64,000 bases of DNA from Persephonella marina EX-H1. Lineage in GTDB: Bacteria > Aquificota > Aquificia > Aquificales > Hydrogenothermaceae. Shown here piece after piece: positions 54,740 to 63,302 of the stretch. A model generated the notes under the pieces. It was given only the letters and a program-made list of their open reading frames with translations, had not been told where the DNA came from and ran no database searches. The stretch is from assembly GCF_000021565.1 (NCBI RefSeq), contig NC_012440.1:186001-250000 (forward strand), in the 5' to 3' direction. Position 1 is the first letter of the stretch. The number at the start of each line of letters is the position of its first letter. Both the position numbers and the translations under genes were made by a program.

Positions 54740-55249
54740 ATGTCGCAGCTTGACAGTCAGATAAATGCTATAAAGGAGATATACAGGGAGATAAAAAAGG
54801 CAGGTTCAAGGATACAGCCTGTTGTTGTAGGTAAGTTTGCCCTTACAGTTTACACACAGGGTATGTATCCGGCAGGTAATATCTCCCTTCTCTTCCCTGA
54901 TCTGAATCTGCTTAAAAAAGTATTAAAGGAGCTCGGATACCAGTCTATGGGAGATTTCTGGGTGAGGGGAGATATAGCTGTTGAGGTGAGCAGAAAGTTT
55001 GAGATAATCCCATTTGGAACATTTAACAGGATAGAGGTTGATGGTGAGATCATAAATGTTATCTCAGTTGAGGATCTCCTTATAGATATGATGAATGAGT
55101 GTATAGCCGGTGATGAGAATGTGTGTAATCTTATAAAGATGCTTGTAAGATCCTACGGAAAAGCTATAGATTTTCATTATATATTCCAGCATATAAAAAA
55201 CAAGAAAGCCCTGATAAAGTTCAAAGAGTTTAAAAAGGATCTTAACTGA
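54740..55249 (+). CDS. Nucleotidyltransferase-fold protein, probably inactive
   Basis: A 169-residue protein whose start resembles the small nucleotidyltransferases (helix, then VVVGKFALTVY, like the VGG.A...YG signature) followed by LKELGYQSMGDFW and a domain VISVEDLLIDMM typical of that group. The catalytic Asp pair expected after the first strand is not visible (ISLLFPDLN instead), so it may be a degenerate member. It sits between fba (5 nt) and fbp (overlap or 11 nt), so it may act with them. Confidence 0.6.
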   Translation: MSQLDSQINAIKEIYREIKKAGSRIQPVVVGKFALTVYTQGMYPAGNISLLFPDLNLLKKVLKELGYQSMGDFWVRGDIAVEVSRKFEIIPFGTFNRIEVDGEIINVISVEDLLIDMMNECIAGDENVCNLIKMLVRSYGKAIDFHYIFQHIKNKKALIKFKEFKKDLN

Positions 55250-55260
55250 TGGAGGTGAGA

Positions 55261-56226
55261 ATGGCTGAGAAAGGTATGGATCTAAATAGATTTATTCTTG
55301 AGGAGGAGAGAAAGCATCCTTCAGCCTCAGGATCTCTATCACTTGCCCTTATGGCTATAGAGTCAGCTGCCAAGATAATAGCTTCACATGTAAGGATGGC
55401 AGGTCTTGCTGATGTACTAGGACAGGCGGGGAAAGTAAATGTTCAGGGAGAGGAAGTCCAGAAACTTGATGAGCTTTCAAACACAGTTATGCTCCAGCAT
55501 CTTCTTGACAGTGGACAGTTTTACGCTCTTGCTTCTGAGGAGCTGAATGAACCTGTTTACTCACACAAGGGAAAGGATGCAAGGTATGTTATAGCTTTTG
55601 ATCCACTTGATGGATCATCAAATATAGACGTTAATGTTAGTATAGGAACGATATTTTCCATACACAGAAGGATAGGGGATGGTATTGAAAACTTCCTTCA
55701 GGAAGGGTACAAACAGGTTGCCGCAGGTTATATAATATACGGCTCATCCGTTATGTTTGTTCTAACAACAGGAAACGGTGTTAACGGCTTTACTTACGAT
55801 CCTGCTGTTGGTATGTTCCTCCTTTCACATCCTGATATAAAAATACCTGAAAAAGGAAAAATCTACTCTATAAATGAGGCAAACGCACATAAATGGACTG
55901 ATGAGGGTCTAGTAAGATATATAGATAAGCTTAAAGAGGAAGGTTACACATCAAGGTATATAGGATCAATGGTTGCGGATGTCCACAGAACACTTATAAA
56001 AGGTGGCATGTTCGGTTATCCTGCAGACAGGAAAAATAAGTCAGGAAAGTTAAGACTTTTATACGAAGCTGCTCCTATGGCTTACATAATAAAACAGGCA
56101 GGTGGAAAATCTACAACCGGGAAGATGGATATACTTGATGTTAAGCCTGAGGATATACACCAGAGAGTGCCTGTCTTTATAGGAAGCAGGAAGGAGATAG
56201 ACCAGCTTCTTGAGTTTATATCTTAA
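55261..56226 (+). CDS. fbp: Fructose-1,6-bisphosphatase class I
   Basis: About 321 residues. Motifs: the metal site ALASEELNEP, FDPLDGSSNIDVNVSIGTIFS (read in parts: FDPLDGSSNIDVN), YIIYGSSVMFVLTTG, YIGSMVADVHR and RLLYEAAPMAYIIKQAGG. It removes the 1-phosphate of fructose-1,6-bisphosphate in gluconeogenesis. I choose ATG 55261 with GGAGGTG just upstream; an in-frame ATG at 55249 overlaps the previous stop. The stop nearly meets the convergent EAL gene. Confidence 0.95.
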   Translation: MAEKGMDLNRFILEEERKHPSASGSLSLALMAIESAAKIIASHVRMAGLADVLGQAGKVNVQGEEVQKLDELSNTVMLQHLLDSGQFYALASEELNEPVYSHKGKDARYVIAFDPLDGSSNIDVNVSIGTIFSIHRRIGDGIENFLQEGYKQVAAGYIIYGSSVMFVLTTGNGVNGFTYDPAVGMFLLSHPDIKIPEKGKIYSINEANAHKWTDEGLVRYIDKLKEEGYTSRYIGSMVADVHRTLIKGGMFGYPADRKNKSGKLRLLYEAAPMAYIIKQAGGKSTTGKMDILDVKPEDIHQRVPVFIGSRKEIDQLLEFIS

Positions 56227-58015
56227 ATTTAGGTTTGTCTATATAAAAACCCTGAACATAGTCTACACCTAAATTCTCAACGATCTGGTATATCTCTCTT
56301 GAGTTAACAAACTCTGCTACAGTTTCTATACCGAGCAGTTTTGACATACTTATGATTGATTTGACTATAAGGAGATTTTTACGGCTTTTCTCTAAATTTT
56401 TTATAAGACTTCCGTCTATCTTTATAATATCAACAGGTAGTTTGGTCAGATATGAGAAGTTTGAGTATCCAGAACCAAAATCATCTATTGATATATAAAA
56501 TCCTTCCCTTTTCAGAGTCTGGAGTATGTCCTGTGCATATCTTATCATTCTGCTCATATCCTCAGTTTCTGTAAGCTCAAGTATTATCTTGTCCGGTGAG
56601 ACGCCGGATCTTTTGATCTTTTTTATTGTGTAATCTATAAAGTTCTTTCTCAGGATATCTGTTATCTCTATATTTATTGATATCTTATATCCTGTATTTT
56701 TTATTGCTTCCACAACCTTGTCAAACATTATATTTGACAGTTTTGGATAAAGACCTGTTTCTTTTGCAGGTGTGAGAAAGTCTCCGGGAAGGTAAACCTT
56801 CCTACCTGATTTTATTCTCATCAGGGCTTCGTAGTACTCAGATCCTGTATTCAGGTTTACTATCTTCTGGAATGCTGGTATCACCTTGTCATTTTCAATA
56901 GCCTTCTGTATGACCTCAATACTTTTAAGCTCTTTTTCCATCTGGGGCAGAATTGTGTCCTCATATATGATCAGATCCTTTTCCTGGTAGGCTGTTTTTT
57001 TGAATGCTATCATAGCCCTTTCAAGGAAGTTTGAGTCTATCTTTTTTATTATGATAAATTTTACCTGGACGTTTACAGTAACATACTCATTTAGAACTTC
57101 GTGAAAAACCTTTATTCCTGACTGGAGAAATTTGACTATATTTCTGTAAAAGTTTATTGACTGGTCTTCATTATTGAAAACTATAGCGAATTTGTCTCCG
57201 AAAATCCTGTAAACATTCTCAGATAGAGATTTTTTCTTTAAAAGAATTGCAAACTCCTGAAGAACTTTATCCCCAACCTGAGGACTGTATATCTCATTAA
57301 TAAATCTGAAGTTTTTAAGGTTTATAAGCAGACATGATCTGTTCTTAAATTTTGGCAGATCATTAAGAAACTTTTTCCTTGTGAAAAGACCTGTAAGCTC
57401 GTCTACCGAGTACTGGTATTTCTCGTAATATATCTTGTTAAGCCAAAGAAGTCTGCTTTTCAGCACCTTCTTTAAAAATGGATCAAGAGGTTCCTTTTCA
57501 CTCTGGACAATAATCTGGTACATTCCTGTTTTTAGAGCGTATGTCTCTCCCTTGCCAAAAGATGTGCTGAACTCATCTACTTTTTTGAGTTTTCCAAGTG
57601 ATGTTGTAATGCTGAACTTATCAATCCCTGTATTCAGGATTACCTTATTATTCTCTACGACGGCGTACTTTTTGTTTTTAAGGAAAAGAAAGAAATCTTC
57701 TAAGCTTCCTTCCCCTGAGAAGAATATCTCATTTGCCCTGAGTATAGTCTCCAGTTCCTTTTCTAAGATACTTAATTTTTTTACCTTATGGGATGAGTTC
57801 TGGAGTGATTTTAGAATATCCTCAAGTGATTTTTTTATCAGATGCTGTTTTTTGTATGAGATATCGCCCTTTATAAGTAGAAAATACTGGTTCAGAACAG
57901 GTATCTTTTTGTAGTCAGAGTATTTATTCAGAATATCCCCTTTTCCTCTTGATACAACCTTTACATCCTCAAGCTCAAATCCCTCTTTTATACATTCTGA
58001 TATGGCCTTTAACAT
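56216..58015 (-). CDS. GGDEF-EAL c-di-GMP protein (intact EAL, degenerate GGDEF)
   Basis: A 599-residue protein with no obvious membrane helix. The N-terminal about 200 residues are unassigned. The GGDEF domain (about 205-370) has FGDKF in place of GGDEF (near residue 271), so cyclase activity is unlikely. The EAL domain (about 380-598) is intact: YYEALMRIKSG near 395, SINIEITD, ILELTETED, ISIDDFGSGYSNF, IIKIDGS, VAEFVNS and YVQGFYIDKP. It is probably a phosphodiesterase. The start overlaps the end of the dehydrogenase gene upstream by 7 nt. Confidence 0.9.
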   Translation of the reverse strand: MLKAISECIKEGFELEDVKVVSRGKGDILNKYSDYKKIPVLNQYFLLIKGDISYKKQHLIKKSLEDILKSLQNSSHKVKKLSILEKELETILRANEIFFSGEGSLEDFFLFLKNKKYAVVENNKVILNTGIDKFSITTSLGKLKKVDEFSTSFGKGETYALKTGMYQIIVQSEKEPLDPFLKKVLKSRLLWLNKIYYEKYQYSVDELTGLFTRKKFLNDLPKFKNRSCLLINLKNFRFINEIYSPQVGDKVLQEFAILLKKKSLSENVYRIFGDKFAIVFNNEDQSINFYRNIVKFLQSGIKVFHEVLNEYVTVNVQVKFIIIKKIDSNFLERAMIAFKKTAYQEKDLIIYEDTILPQMEKELKSIEVIQKAIENDKVIPAFQKIVNLNTGSEYYEALMRIKSGRKVYLPGDFLTPAKETGLYPKLSNIMFDKVVEAIKNTGYKISINIEITDILRKNFIDYTIKKIKRSGVSPDKIILELTETEDMSRMIRYAQDILQTLKREGFYISIDDFGSGYSNFSYLTKLPVDIIKIDGSLIKNLEKSRKNLLIVKSIISMSKLLGIETVAEFVNSREIYQIVENLGVDYVQGFYIDKPKFKI

Positions 58016-59052
58016 CTTACAACTATCCTCACAAAACTTTCCTTTTCAACCTCAGCTCTGTAATAACCTTCTTCTATGATCTTTTCAAGGGTTATCTCCT
58101 GAATAAGAGTTTTAAAATTTATCCTGAGACTTTTTAATACCTCAGGCAGTTCATCTATCAGCTTTAATGAGTATGCCATAGAGGATATTATATTCTTTTC
58201 ATTAAATGTAAGTTCCGAAGGTATAAACTCAACAGGATGGAAGTAGCTTCCCACACTTATTAGAAAACCCCCTTTTTTGATGTAATCAATTCCCTCAACT
58301 ATAGCAGACTGTGTTGAAAGAGGATCCATCCCTGCAGCATCTATAACAATATCAAAACTGTTTTTTTTAAGCTCCTTTTTTTCTACAGTTCTGAAGCCTA
58401 CCTCTTTTGCCTTTTTCATTCTGTACGAGAGTATATCATTGATAACAACATCAGCCTTAACATAATCTCTCCATACAGCTCCTACAGAGATACCTACTGG
58501 TCCAGCACCTAAGATAAGTATCTTTTTTTCCTTGAAATCCTCTTTTCCGTTGTAATGTCTGTAGATATCAAATGTGTTCATACCAACAAGTATAGGTTCT
58601 ATAAATGTGAGCAGTTCCTCTTTTTCCACAGGAAATATATTCTTAACATTAACGACAGAGTACTCAGCAAATCCACCATCAAGTCCTAAAAGGCCGTGAT
58701 ATGCCATCTTTTCACACAGATTCTCCTTTCCTTTTAAGCAGTGTTCACACTTCCCACAGCTTATTAATGGCAGAACTGCTACCTGCTTTCCTATTAAAGA
58801 TCTATCAACCCCCTTTCCAACATCCTCAATTATCCCTCCGTACTCCTGACAGGGGATTAAAGGGATCGCTTTTCCTGTAAGTGGATGTGGTTCTTTGTTT
58901 ATAAAAAATGGTCCTTCAATAAACTCGTTTATCTGGGTCTGGCTTATCCCAGCCTGTGTTACCTTTATAAGTACCTCTTCTTTTTTAGGTTTTGGTTTTG
59001 GTAATTTTTCTAATCTAATGTCCCTCTGATTATAAAACCTTAAGGCTAACAA
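58009..59052 (-). CDS. Zinc-dependent alcohol dehydrogenase (MDR family)
   Basis: A 347-residue medium-chain dehydrogenase/reductase. It has the GroES-like N-terminal domain with PCQEYGGIIEDVGKGVD, the structural-zinc Cys series (CGKCEHCLKGKENLC), and the Rossmann domain with LILGAGPVGISVGAVW. The catalytic-zinc Cys is C93-like in VLPLISCGK or the QEYGG position, so its exact metal set is not certain. It is of the threonine/sorbitol/butanediol dehydrogenase type; the substrate is unknown. TTG start with GAGGT upstream. It precedes and overlaps the EAL gene. Confidence 0.87.
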   Translation of the reverse strand: MLALRFYNQRDIRLEKLPKPKPKKEEVLIKVTQAGISQTQINEFIEGPFFINKEPHPLTGKAIPLIPCQEYGGIIEDVGKGVDRSLIGKQVAVLPLISCGKCEHCLKGKENLCEKMAYHGLLGLDGGFAEYSVVNVKNIFPVEKEELLTFIEPILVGMNTFDIYRHYNGKEDFKEKKILILGAGPVGISVGAVWRDYVKADVVINDILSYRMKKAKEVGFRTVEKKELKKNSFDIVIDAAGMDPLSTQSAIVEGIDYIKKGGFLISVGSYFHPVEFIPSELTFNEKNIISSMAYSLKLIDELPEVLKSLRINFKTLIQEITLEKIIEEGYYRAEVEKESFVRIVVRC

Positions 59053-59153
59053 GTTATACCTCTATCATATATAATGATTGTATAAATATATAATTCGGTA
59101 TAAAAGGAGTAAAAGTTTAAACTGGATTTTTATATTTACGAAAAGGTGTTGTT

Positions 59154-59528
59154 ATGGAGTATATTTACGTTATGATAGGCGGTAGTCTTGGTGCTGTCTC
59201 AAGATTTTTTATATCTAACTATGTGAACAGAAATCTTCCCCTGGACTTTCCTGCAGGGACGCTTGTTGTTAACTCATTAGGTTCTTTTATTCTTGTCTTT
59301 TTCCTTATTCTCAGTATAGAGAAACTCAGTATTGATCCTGTATGGAGGCTTTTCTTTGCTGTTGGTTTTCTTGGAGCATTCACAACTTTCTCAACATTCT
59401 CATACGAAACTATAGCTTTATTTCAGGACGGGGAGTATACAAAGGCTATGCTTAACATTATATTGAATAATGTGGTCTCAATTACAGCAGGAATATCAGG
59501 ACTATTTCTCGCAAGGGTGATTGGTTAG
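59154..59528 (+). CDS. crcB: Fluoride ion channel CrcB (Fluc)
   Basis: A 124-residue four-helix membrane protein: MIGGSLGAVSRFFISNYVN, DFPAGTLVVNSLGSFIL and GFLGAFTTFSTFSYET are the Fluc signatures. Dual-topology dimers export fluoride. AAGGTG precedes the ATG. I searched the 100 nt upstream for a fluoride riboswitch and saw none. It is followed after 9 nt by a DUF190 gene, a common partnership. Confidence 0.95.
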   Translation: MEYIYVMIGGSLGAVSRFFISNYVNRNLPLDFPAGTLVVNSLGSFILVFFLILSIEKLSIDPVWRLFFAVGFLGAFTTFSTFSYETIALFQDGEYTKAMLNIILNNVVSITAGISGLFLARVIG

Positions 59529-59537
59529 AGGTGAACT

Positions 59538-59864
59538 ATGAAGATAGAAGGAGAGGCTCTTCTTTTGAGAATATTTATAGGTGAGAGCGACAGGGTGGAA
59601 GGTAAGCTTCTGTACAGAAAGATAGTTGAGATACTCAGGGAAAATGATATTGCAGGTGCTACCGTTATAAGGGGAATAATGGGTTACGGTGCTTCAAGCA
59701 GAATTCATACAGCCTCTATACTCACACTCTCTGGTGATCTACCTGTTGTTATTGAGGCTGTTGATAAGGAAGAGAAGATAAAAAGGGTTATACCGATTAT
59801 TGAGAAGTTCATAACAAAAGGACTTATCACCCTTGAAAAGGTGAATGTTATAAAGTACATATAG
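59538..59864 (+). CDS. DUF190 (PII-like) protein
   Basis: A 108-residue protein with a ferredoxin-like PII fold: LLRIFIGESDRVEGKLLYRKIVE, then GATVIRGIMGYGASSRIHTA, and LPVVIEAVDKEEKI. These are the marks of DUF190, which often adjoins crcB and may respond to an ion or nucleotide. It is translated from an ATG 9 nt after crcB, so both are one operon. Confidence 0.9.
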   Translation: MKIEGEALLLRIFIGESDRVEGKLLYRKIVEILRENDIAGATVIRGIMGYGASSRIHTASILTLSGDLPVVIEAVDKEEKIKRVIPIIEKFITKGLITLEKVNVIKYI

Positions 59865-59933
59865 CCTTATATAGATCATAAAAATATTCTCTCCTTAGTT
59901 TTATCATTTATAAAATCTTTCTTGGGGAAGATA

Positions 59934-60512
59934 ATGTATATCGGTATAAATATAAGCGGCAGAAATCTTTTTACTGTAGCTGTTATAGAGGAAGACGGGA
60001 AGATTTCCAGTATAAACCATTTCTGGAAAGAGGGCCTTTACTGGTTCCTGGAGCATTCAAAGGTGAAGGTTGCTGTTTTAAATCTTAACTTCAGGGAAAG
60101 AGGTTCAGATCTGAAGTTCAGATATCTTACAGATCTTATGAATGTCCTTCTTGAGAGTTTTGAGTTTGAACAGATGGAAGTAAAAAAGGTTTATGAAAAT
60201 GGCAGGTTTGTTGGGGTTACAGATACTGATCTATTTTTTGAACAGGCTGTTAGCAGAGATCTTCTTCCGGTTGAGACGAGGGAAGGTGTTGAGCAGAGGA
60301 TATATACCCTGTCAAAAGCTGGAATCTATGTAGATGAGAATCTTTTCTCAACGGATATGGAAAGACTCAGATCAGAGGTGAATGCTGTTGTATCTTCGTA
60401 CACGGCTCTTTCGGTAGAGATGGGAAATTATTCATTTAAAGAGATTGAAGGGATAGAGGTCTTGGTTCCTGAGTACAGGTATGTTCCAAAAGCTGAAAGG
60501 AAGTATTTATAG
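59934..60512 (+). CDS. Hypothetical protein, possible RNase H-like fold (192 aa)
   Basis: I choose ATG at 59934 with GGGGAAG upstream; a TTG at 59922 is in frame. The start (MYIGINISGRNLFTVAVIEEDG) has the strand-turn-strand pattern of DUF429-like RNase H-fold nucleases, with KVAVLNLNFRERG as a possible third strand. The usual first acidic residue is replaced by Asn (GINISG), so activity is doubtful. Function unknown. Confidence 0.6.
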   Translation: MYIGINISGRNLFTVAVIEEDGKISSINHFWKEGLYWFLEHSKVKVAVLNLNFRERGSDLKFRYLTDLMNVLLESFEFEQMEVKKVYENGRFVGVTDTDLFFEQAVSRDLLPVETREGVEQRIYTLSKAGIYVDENLFSTDMERLRSEVNAVVSSYTALSVEMGNYSFKEIEGIEVLVPEYRYVPKAERKYL

Positions 60513-60604
60513 AGATCTTTTAACTTCAAAAATTTAAAGATCCTGAAATTTAGTCCGGTCTGATTTATATTCAATCTTAAAGAATCTTTCAAAAGGAGTT
60601 AGCT

Positions 60605-60862
60605 GTGAGACAGATTATCCTCTTTCTTTTTCTTATTCCCTCATTCTTATATGCTGATGATTTGTGTGACTTTGTCGGTAAGTTAGTAGTTGAATGCTAT
60701 CATAAAAGAGAAAAAGGAGAGTTAAAAAGCTGTAATGTTAAGATATACGAGATTCCTGCTTTAAATAGAGCTTGTCAGGTTGGATGTCTGTCAGAATCTC
60801 TTTATGAAGCAAATCTTAGTAGCGAGTTGCTGAAGAGTGAATGTGAAAGCGGCTATTTTTAA
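60605..60862 (+). CDS. Small secreted protein with six cysteines (85 aa)
   Basis: GTG start with AAAGGAG 7 nt upstream. A signal peptide is evident: basic MRQ, hydrophobic IILFLFLIPSF, and a likely cleavage after LYA (residue 17). The mature part is about 68 residues with Cys at 21, 31, 43, 57, 61 and 80, enough for three disulfides or a metal/heme site, though no CxxCH is present. No family recognised. It would act in the periplasm or outside. Confidence 0.65.
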   Translation: MRQIILFLFLIPSFLYADDLCDFVGKLVVECYHKREKGELKSCNVKIYEIPALNRACQVGCLSESLYEANLSSELLKSECESGYF

Positions 60863-60921
60863 CAGGTGTAAATTTTTTCCTAATCATTAGATTTATTAGT
60901 GAAAGTATTGTAAATATACCC

Positions 60922-60950
60922 TTGAAAAGATTTGAGTATGATATTATTAT
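60922..60950 (+). promoter_or_regulatory. Candidate promoter of hsp20
   Basis: TTGAAA at 60922-60927, 17-nt spacer, TATTAT at 60945-60950, 42 nt before the hsp20 ATG. The -35 is in the CTTGAAA form used by heat-shock sigma, but no CCCCAT-type -10 follows, so I call it a housekeeping-type promoter. Confidence 0.45.
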
Positions 60951-60991
60951 ATTATATATAAAAATGATTATAAAAATCGGAGGTGAGGAAG

Positions 60992-61450
60992 ATGGAAAGA
61001 AGAAATATCCCAGCAACATTTACATGGAATCCATTCAGAGAGCTTGCAAGAATTGAGCATGAGCTGAACAAGATATTTAATGAGCTTGTTCCATCAACAG
61101 TTAAAGGAGAGGTTGTAGAAGTAAGAACATGGAATCCCAGAGTTGATATCTACGAAAAGGATGATAAGCTTGTGATTGAGGCTGAAATACCTGGAGCTAA
61201 AAAAGAGGATATAGAGGTTAAGATCAAAGACAATAGCGTAATTATTAGAGGTGAGGTTAAGAAAGAAGAAGAGAAGAAAGAGGAGAACTACTACAGAAGT
61301 GAGAGATTCTACGGTAAATTTGAAAGGGTTATACCTCTCCCAGTTGAGATAAAAGCTGAAGATGCTAAAGCAACAATAGAGGATGGTATCTTAAAGTTAG
61401 AGATACCTAAAGCAACAACAGAAAAAGAGGTAAAAATAGAAGTAAAATAA
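60992..61450 (+). CDS. Small heat shock protein (Hsp20/alpha-crystallin)
   Basis: About 152 residues: an N-terminal arm (WNPFRELARIEHELNKIFNE), the alpha-crystallin domain (about 45-140; WNPRVDIYEKDDKLVIEAEI, PGAKKEDIEVKI, RSERFYGKFERVIPLP), the terminal DGILKLEIPK, and VKIEVK resembling the IxI/V tail. It holds unfolding proteins. I choose ATG 60992 behind GGAGGTGAGG; a GTG at 60983 overlaps this site. A terminator follows directly. Confidence 0.95.
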   Translation: MERRNIPATFTWNPFRELARIEHELNKIFNELVPSTVKGEVVEVRTWNPRVDIYEKDDKLVIEAEIPGAKKEDIEVKIKDNSVIIRGEVKKEEEKKEENYYRSERFYGKFERVIPLPVEIKAEDAKATIEDGILKLEIPKATTEKEVKIEVK

Positions 61451-61477
61451 GGGAGTTTCTCCCTTCCCCTTTTTTTA
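61449..61477 (+). terminator. Rho-independent terminator of hsp20
   Basis: AAGGGAG-TTT-CTCCCTT at 61449-61465, a perfect 7-bp stem starting in the hsp20 stop codon, followed by CCCC and a run of T (61470-61476). Confidence 0.75.
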
Positions 61478-61498
61478 AATCTGTATTAAAATTTTTTT

Positions 61499-61774
61499 AT
61501 GCTGAAAATATATTCCTATGATGAAACAGAATCTTCTATAGTTATTGAGGTGGGGAGTAGAGAGGGTATCAGGTTAGCCTCATCTATTCTTTCAAAGATC
61601 AATGAAGATCTTTTTGTTGATTGGGAGTATGTTTTGGAAGAGATAAATGAAAGGGTTAACGGCGGAATAGCTGATAAAAAGATCCATATATCAATAATTC
61701 CGAGAAAAGATAAGGACAGTCTTGTTATAGTTTCCCTTCAGCATGAAGAGGTTATGGCTATCATCCCTTCCTGA
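61499..61774 (+). CDS. Hypothetical protein (91 aa)
   Basis: Not recognised. ATG at 61499 lies behind a T-rich stretch with no clear ribosome-binding site. The protein is soluble with alternating strands (SSIVIEVGSREG, KKIHISIIPRKDKD, LVIVSLQHEEVMAII) and one helix (GIRLASSILSKINEDL). It lies between the hsp20 terminator and the trpE promoter, so it may be a single transcript. Confidence 0.6.
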   Translation: MLKIYSYDETESSIVIEVGSREGIRLASSILSKINEDLFVDWEYVLEEINERVNGGIADKKIHISIIPRKDKDSLVIVSLQHEEVMAIIPS

Positions 61775-61776
61775 TC

Positions 61777-61785
61777 TGTTATAAT
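61777..61785 (+). promoter_or_regulatory. Extended -10 promoter of trpE
   Basis: TGT-TATAAT at 61777-61785, 26 nt before the trpE ATG. The leader is too short for a Trp attenuator, and no leader peptide or T-box is seen. Confidence 0.5.
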
Positions 61786-61811
61786 AATTCAAAAAGACGG
61801 CAGGTAATATA

Positions 61812-63302
61812 ATGTCTGTAAATCTTACATTTCCTGAGTTTGAAAAGTTATCTGAGAAATACAATGTTATCCCTCTGTATAAAGAGATACTTTTTGATCT
61901 TGATACGCCATTATCTGTCTTTGCAAAACTTAAATCTGAGGACAGGTTTAACTTCTTACTTGAGAGTGTTGAAAAGGGAGAAAATGTAGGCAGATACTCA
62001 TTTATAGGCTCTTCCCTGCCTGTTTATATAAGAACAAAGAAAAATTATGTTGAGTATTACGATAACGGGAGAATAAGCTACAGTTATACTGAGGACCCTA
62101 TAGATGAGCTTAAAAGATTCCTCGCTAAATTCAAGCCTGCAGACCTTCCAGACCTTCCACCTTTCTGGGGAGGGCTTGTAGGTTATTTAGCATATGATGT
62201 TATCCATTTTTATGAGCCCGTTCCTGATGAGAAGCCTGATACATTAAATCTTCCGGATCTTTTTTTCTTCCTGAGTGATGAGATTATAGCCTTTGATAAT
62301 GTTAACAACAGTATAAAGATAATAGTCTCTGCGATCATTGATGGGGATAGATCTTTAAGGGAAGTTTATGATGAGAGTATAAGGAAGATAGAGGAGATTG
62401 AGGATAGACTTTCCTCAGAGGTAAAGATAAAGAGGATATCCCTTAAGGAAAAGAAGGATGTTGATATAAAAAGATGGAGATCAAACTTTAAAAAGGAAGA
62501 TTTCTTAAAGGCTGTTGAGAAATGTAAGTTTTATATAAAGGAAGGGGACATAATACAGGTAGTAATATCACAGAGATTTCATAAAAAGCTCAGGACAGAT
62601 CCTATTAATGTTTACAGGGCTGTGAGGGCTATAAATCCTTCCCCGTACCTTTTTTATCTTGATTTTAGAGATATAAAGCTTATAGGATCATCACCTGAGA
62701 TACTTGTTTCTGTGAAGGACGGGAAGATACTGACAAAGCCTATTGCAGGTACAAGACCAAGGGGGAAAACGGCAGAGGAGGATAAGAAGCTTTCTGAGGA
62801 ACTTCTGAATGATGAGAAGGAAAGGGCAGAACATCTCATGCTTGTTGATCTTGCGAGAAATGATGTAGGTAAGGTATCAAAATCAGGAACTGTGAAGGTT
62901 GATAGATTTATGTATATAGAGTACTACTCACACGTTATGCATATAGTTTCTGATGTTTCTGGACAGTTGAGGGAGGATCTTCATCCTTTAGATGTTTTAA
63001 AGTCTGTTTTCCCTGTTGGAACTGTAAGTGGAGCACCTAAGGTAAGAGCTATGCAGATCATTGAAGAGATAGAGCCTGAGAAGAGAGGTCCTTACGCAGG
63101 AGCTGTAGGCTACATATCCTTCAATGGAAATCTTGATACTGCTATAGCTATAAGAACAGCTGTTGTCAGGAAAGATGATGTTTATATCCAGGCAGGTGCT
63201 GGGATTGTTGCTGATTCAGTTCCTGAAAGGGAGTATGAGGAGACTGTAAACAAGGCGAAAGCTATGATGAAGGCTGTTGAGCTTGCTGAGGAAGAGGATT
63301 AA
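61812..63302 (+). CDS. trpE: Anthranilate synthase component I
   Basis: A 496-residue TrpE. The N-terminal part holds the tryptophan feedback motif FLLESVEKGENVGRYSF. The catalytic domain shows QVVISQRFHKKL, PIAGTRPRGKTAEED, HLMLVDLARNDVGKVS, HVMHIVSDVSGQL and VFPVGTVSGAPKVRAMQII. With TrpG it makes anthranilate from chorismate. The LLES motif suggests enzyme-level feedback control, consistent with the lack of an attenuator. The stop overlaps the convergent DapE gene by 4 nt. Confidence 0.96.
   Translation: MSVNLTFPEFEKLSEKYNVIPLYKEILFDLDTPLSVFAKLKSEDRFNFLLESVEKGENVGRYSFIGSSLPVYIRTKKNYVEYYDNGRISYSYTEDPIDELKRFLAKFKPADLPDLPPFWGGLVGYLAYDVIHFYEPVPDEKPDTLNLPDLFFFLSDEIIAFDNVNNSIKIIVSAIIDGDRSLREVYDESIRKIEEIEDRLSSEVKIKRISLKEKKDVDIKRWRSNFKKEDFLKAVEKCKFYIKEGDIIQVVISQRFHKKLRTDPINVYRAVRAINPSPYLFYLDFRDIKLIGSSPEILVSVKDGKILTKPIAGTRPRGKTAEEDKKLSEELLNDEKERAEHLMLVDLARNDVGKVSKSGTVKVDRFMYIEYYSHVMHIVSDVSGQLREDLHPLDVLKSVFPVGTVSGAPKVRAMQIIEEIEPEKRGPYAGAVGYISFNGNLDTAIAIRTAVVRKDDVYIQAGAGIVADSVPEREYEETVNKAKAMMKAVELAEEED

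Noticed and set aside
59053-59153. Fluoride riboswitch before crcB
   Set aside because: I looked for the conserved GG..AUGG start and the pseudoknot-forming segment and did not see them.
60513-60560. ATCTTT/AAAGAT hairpin after the 59.9-kb gene as a terminator
   Set aside because: Six AT-rich pairs with a long loop and no U-run; too weak to call.
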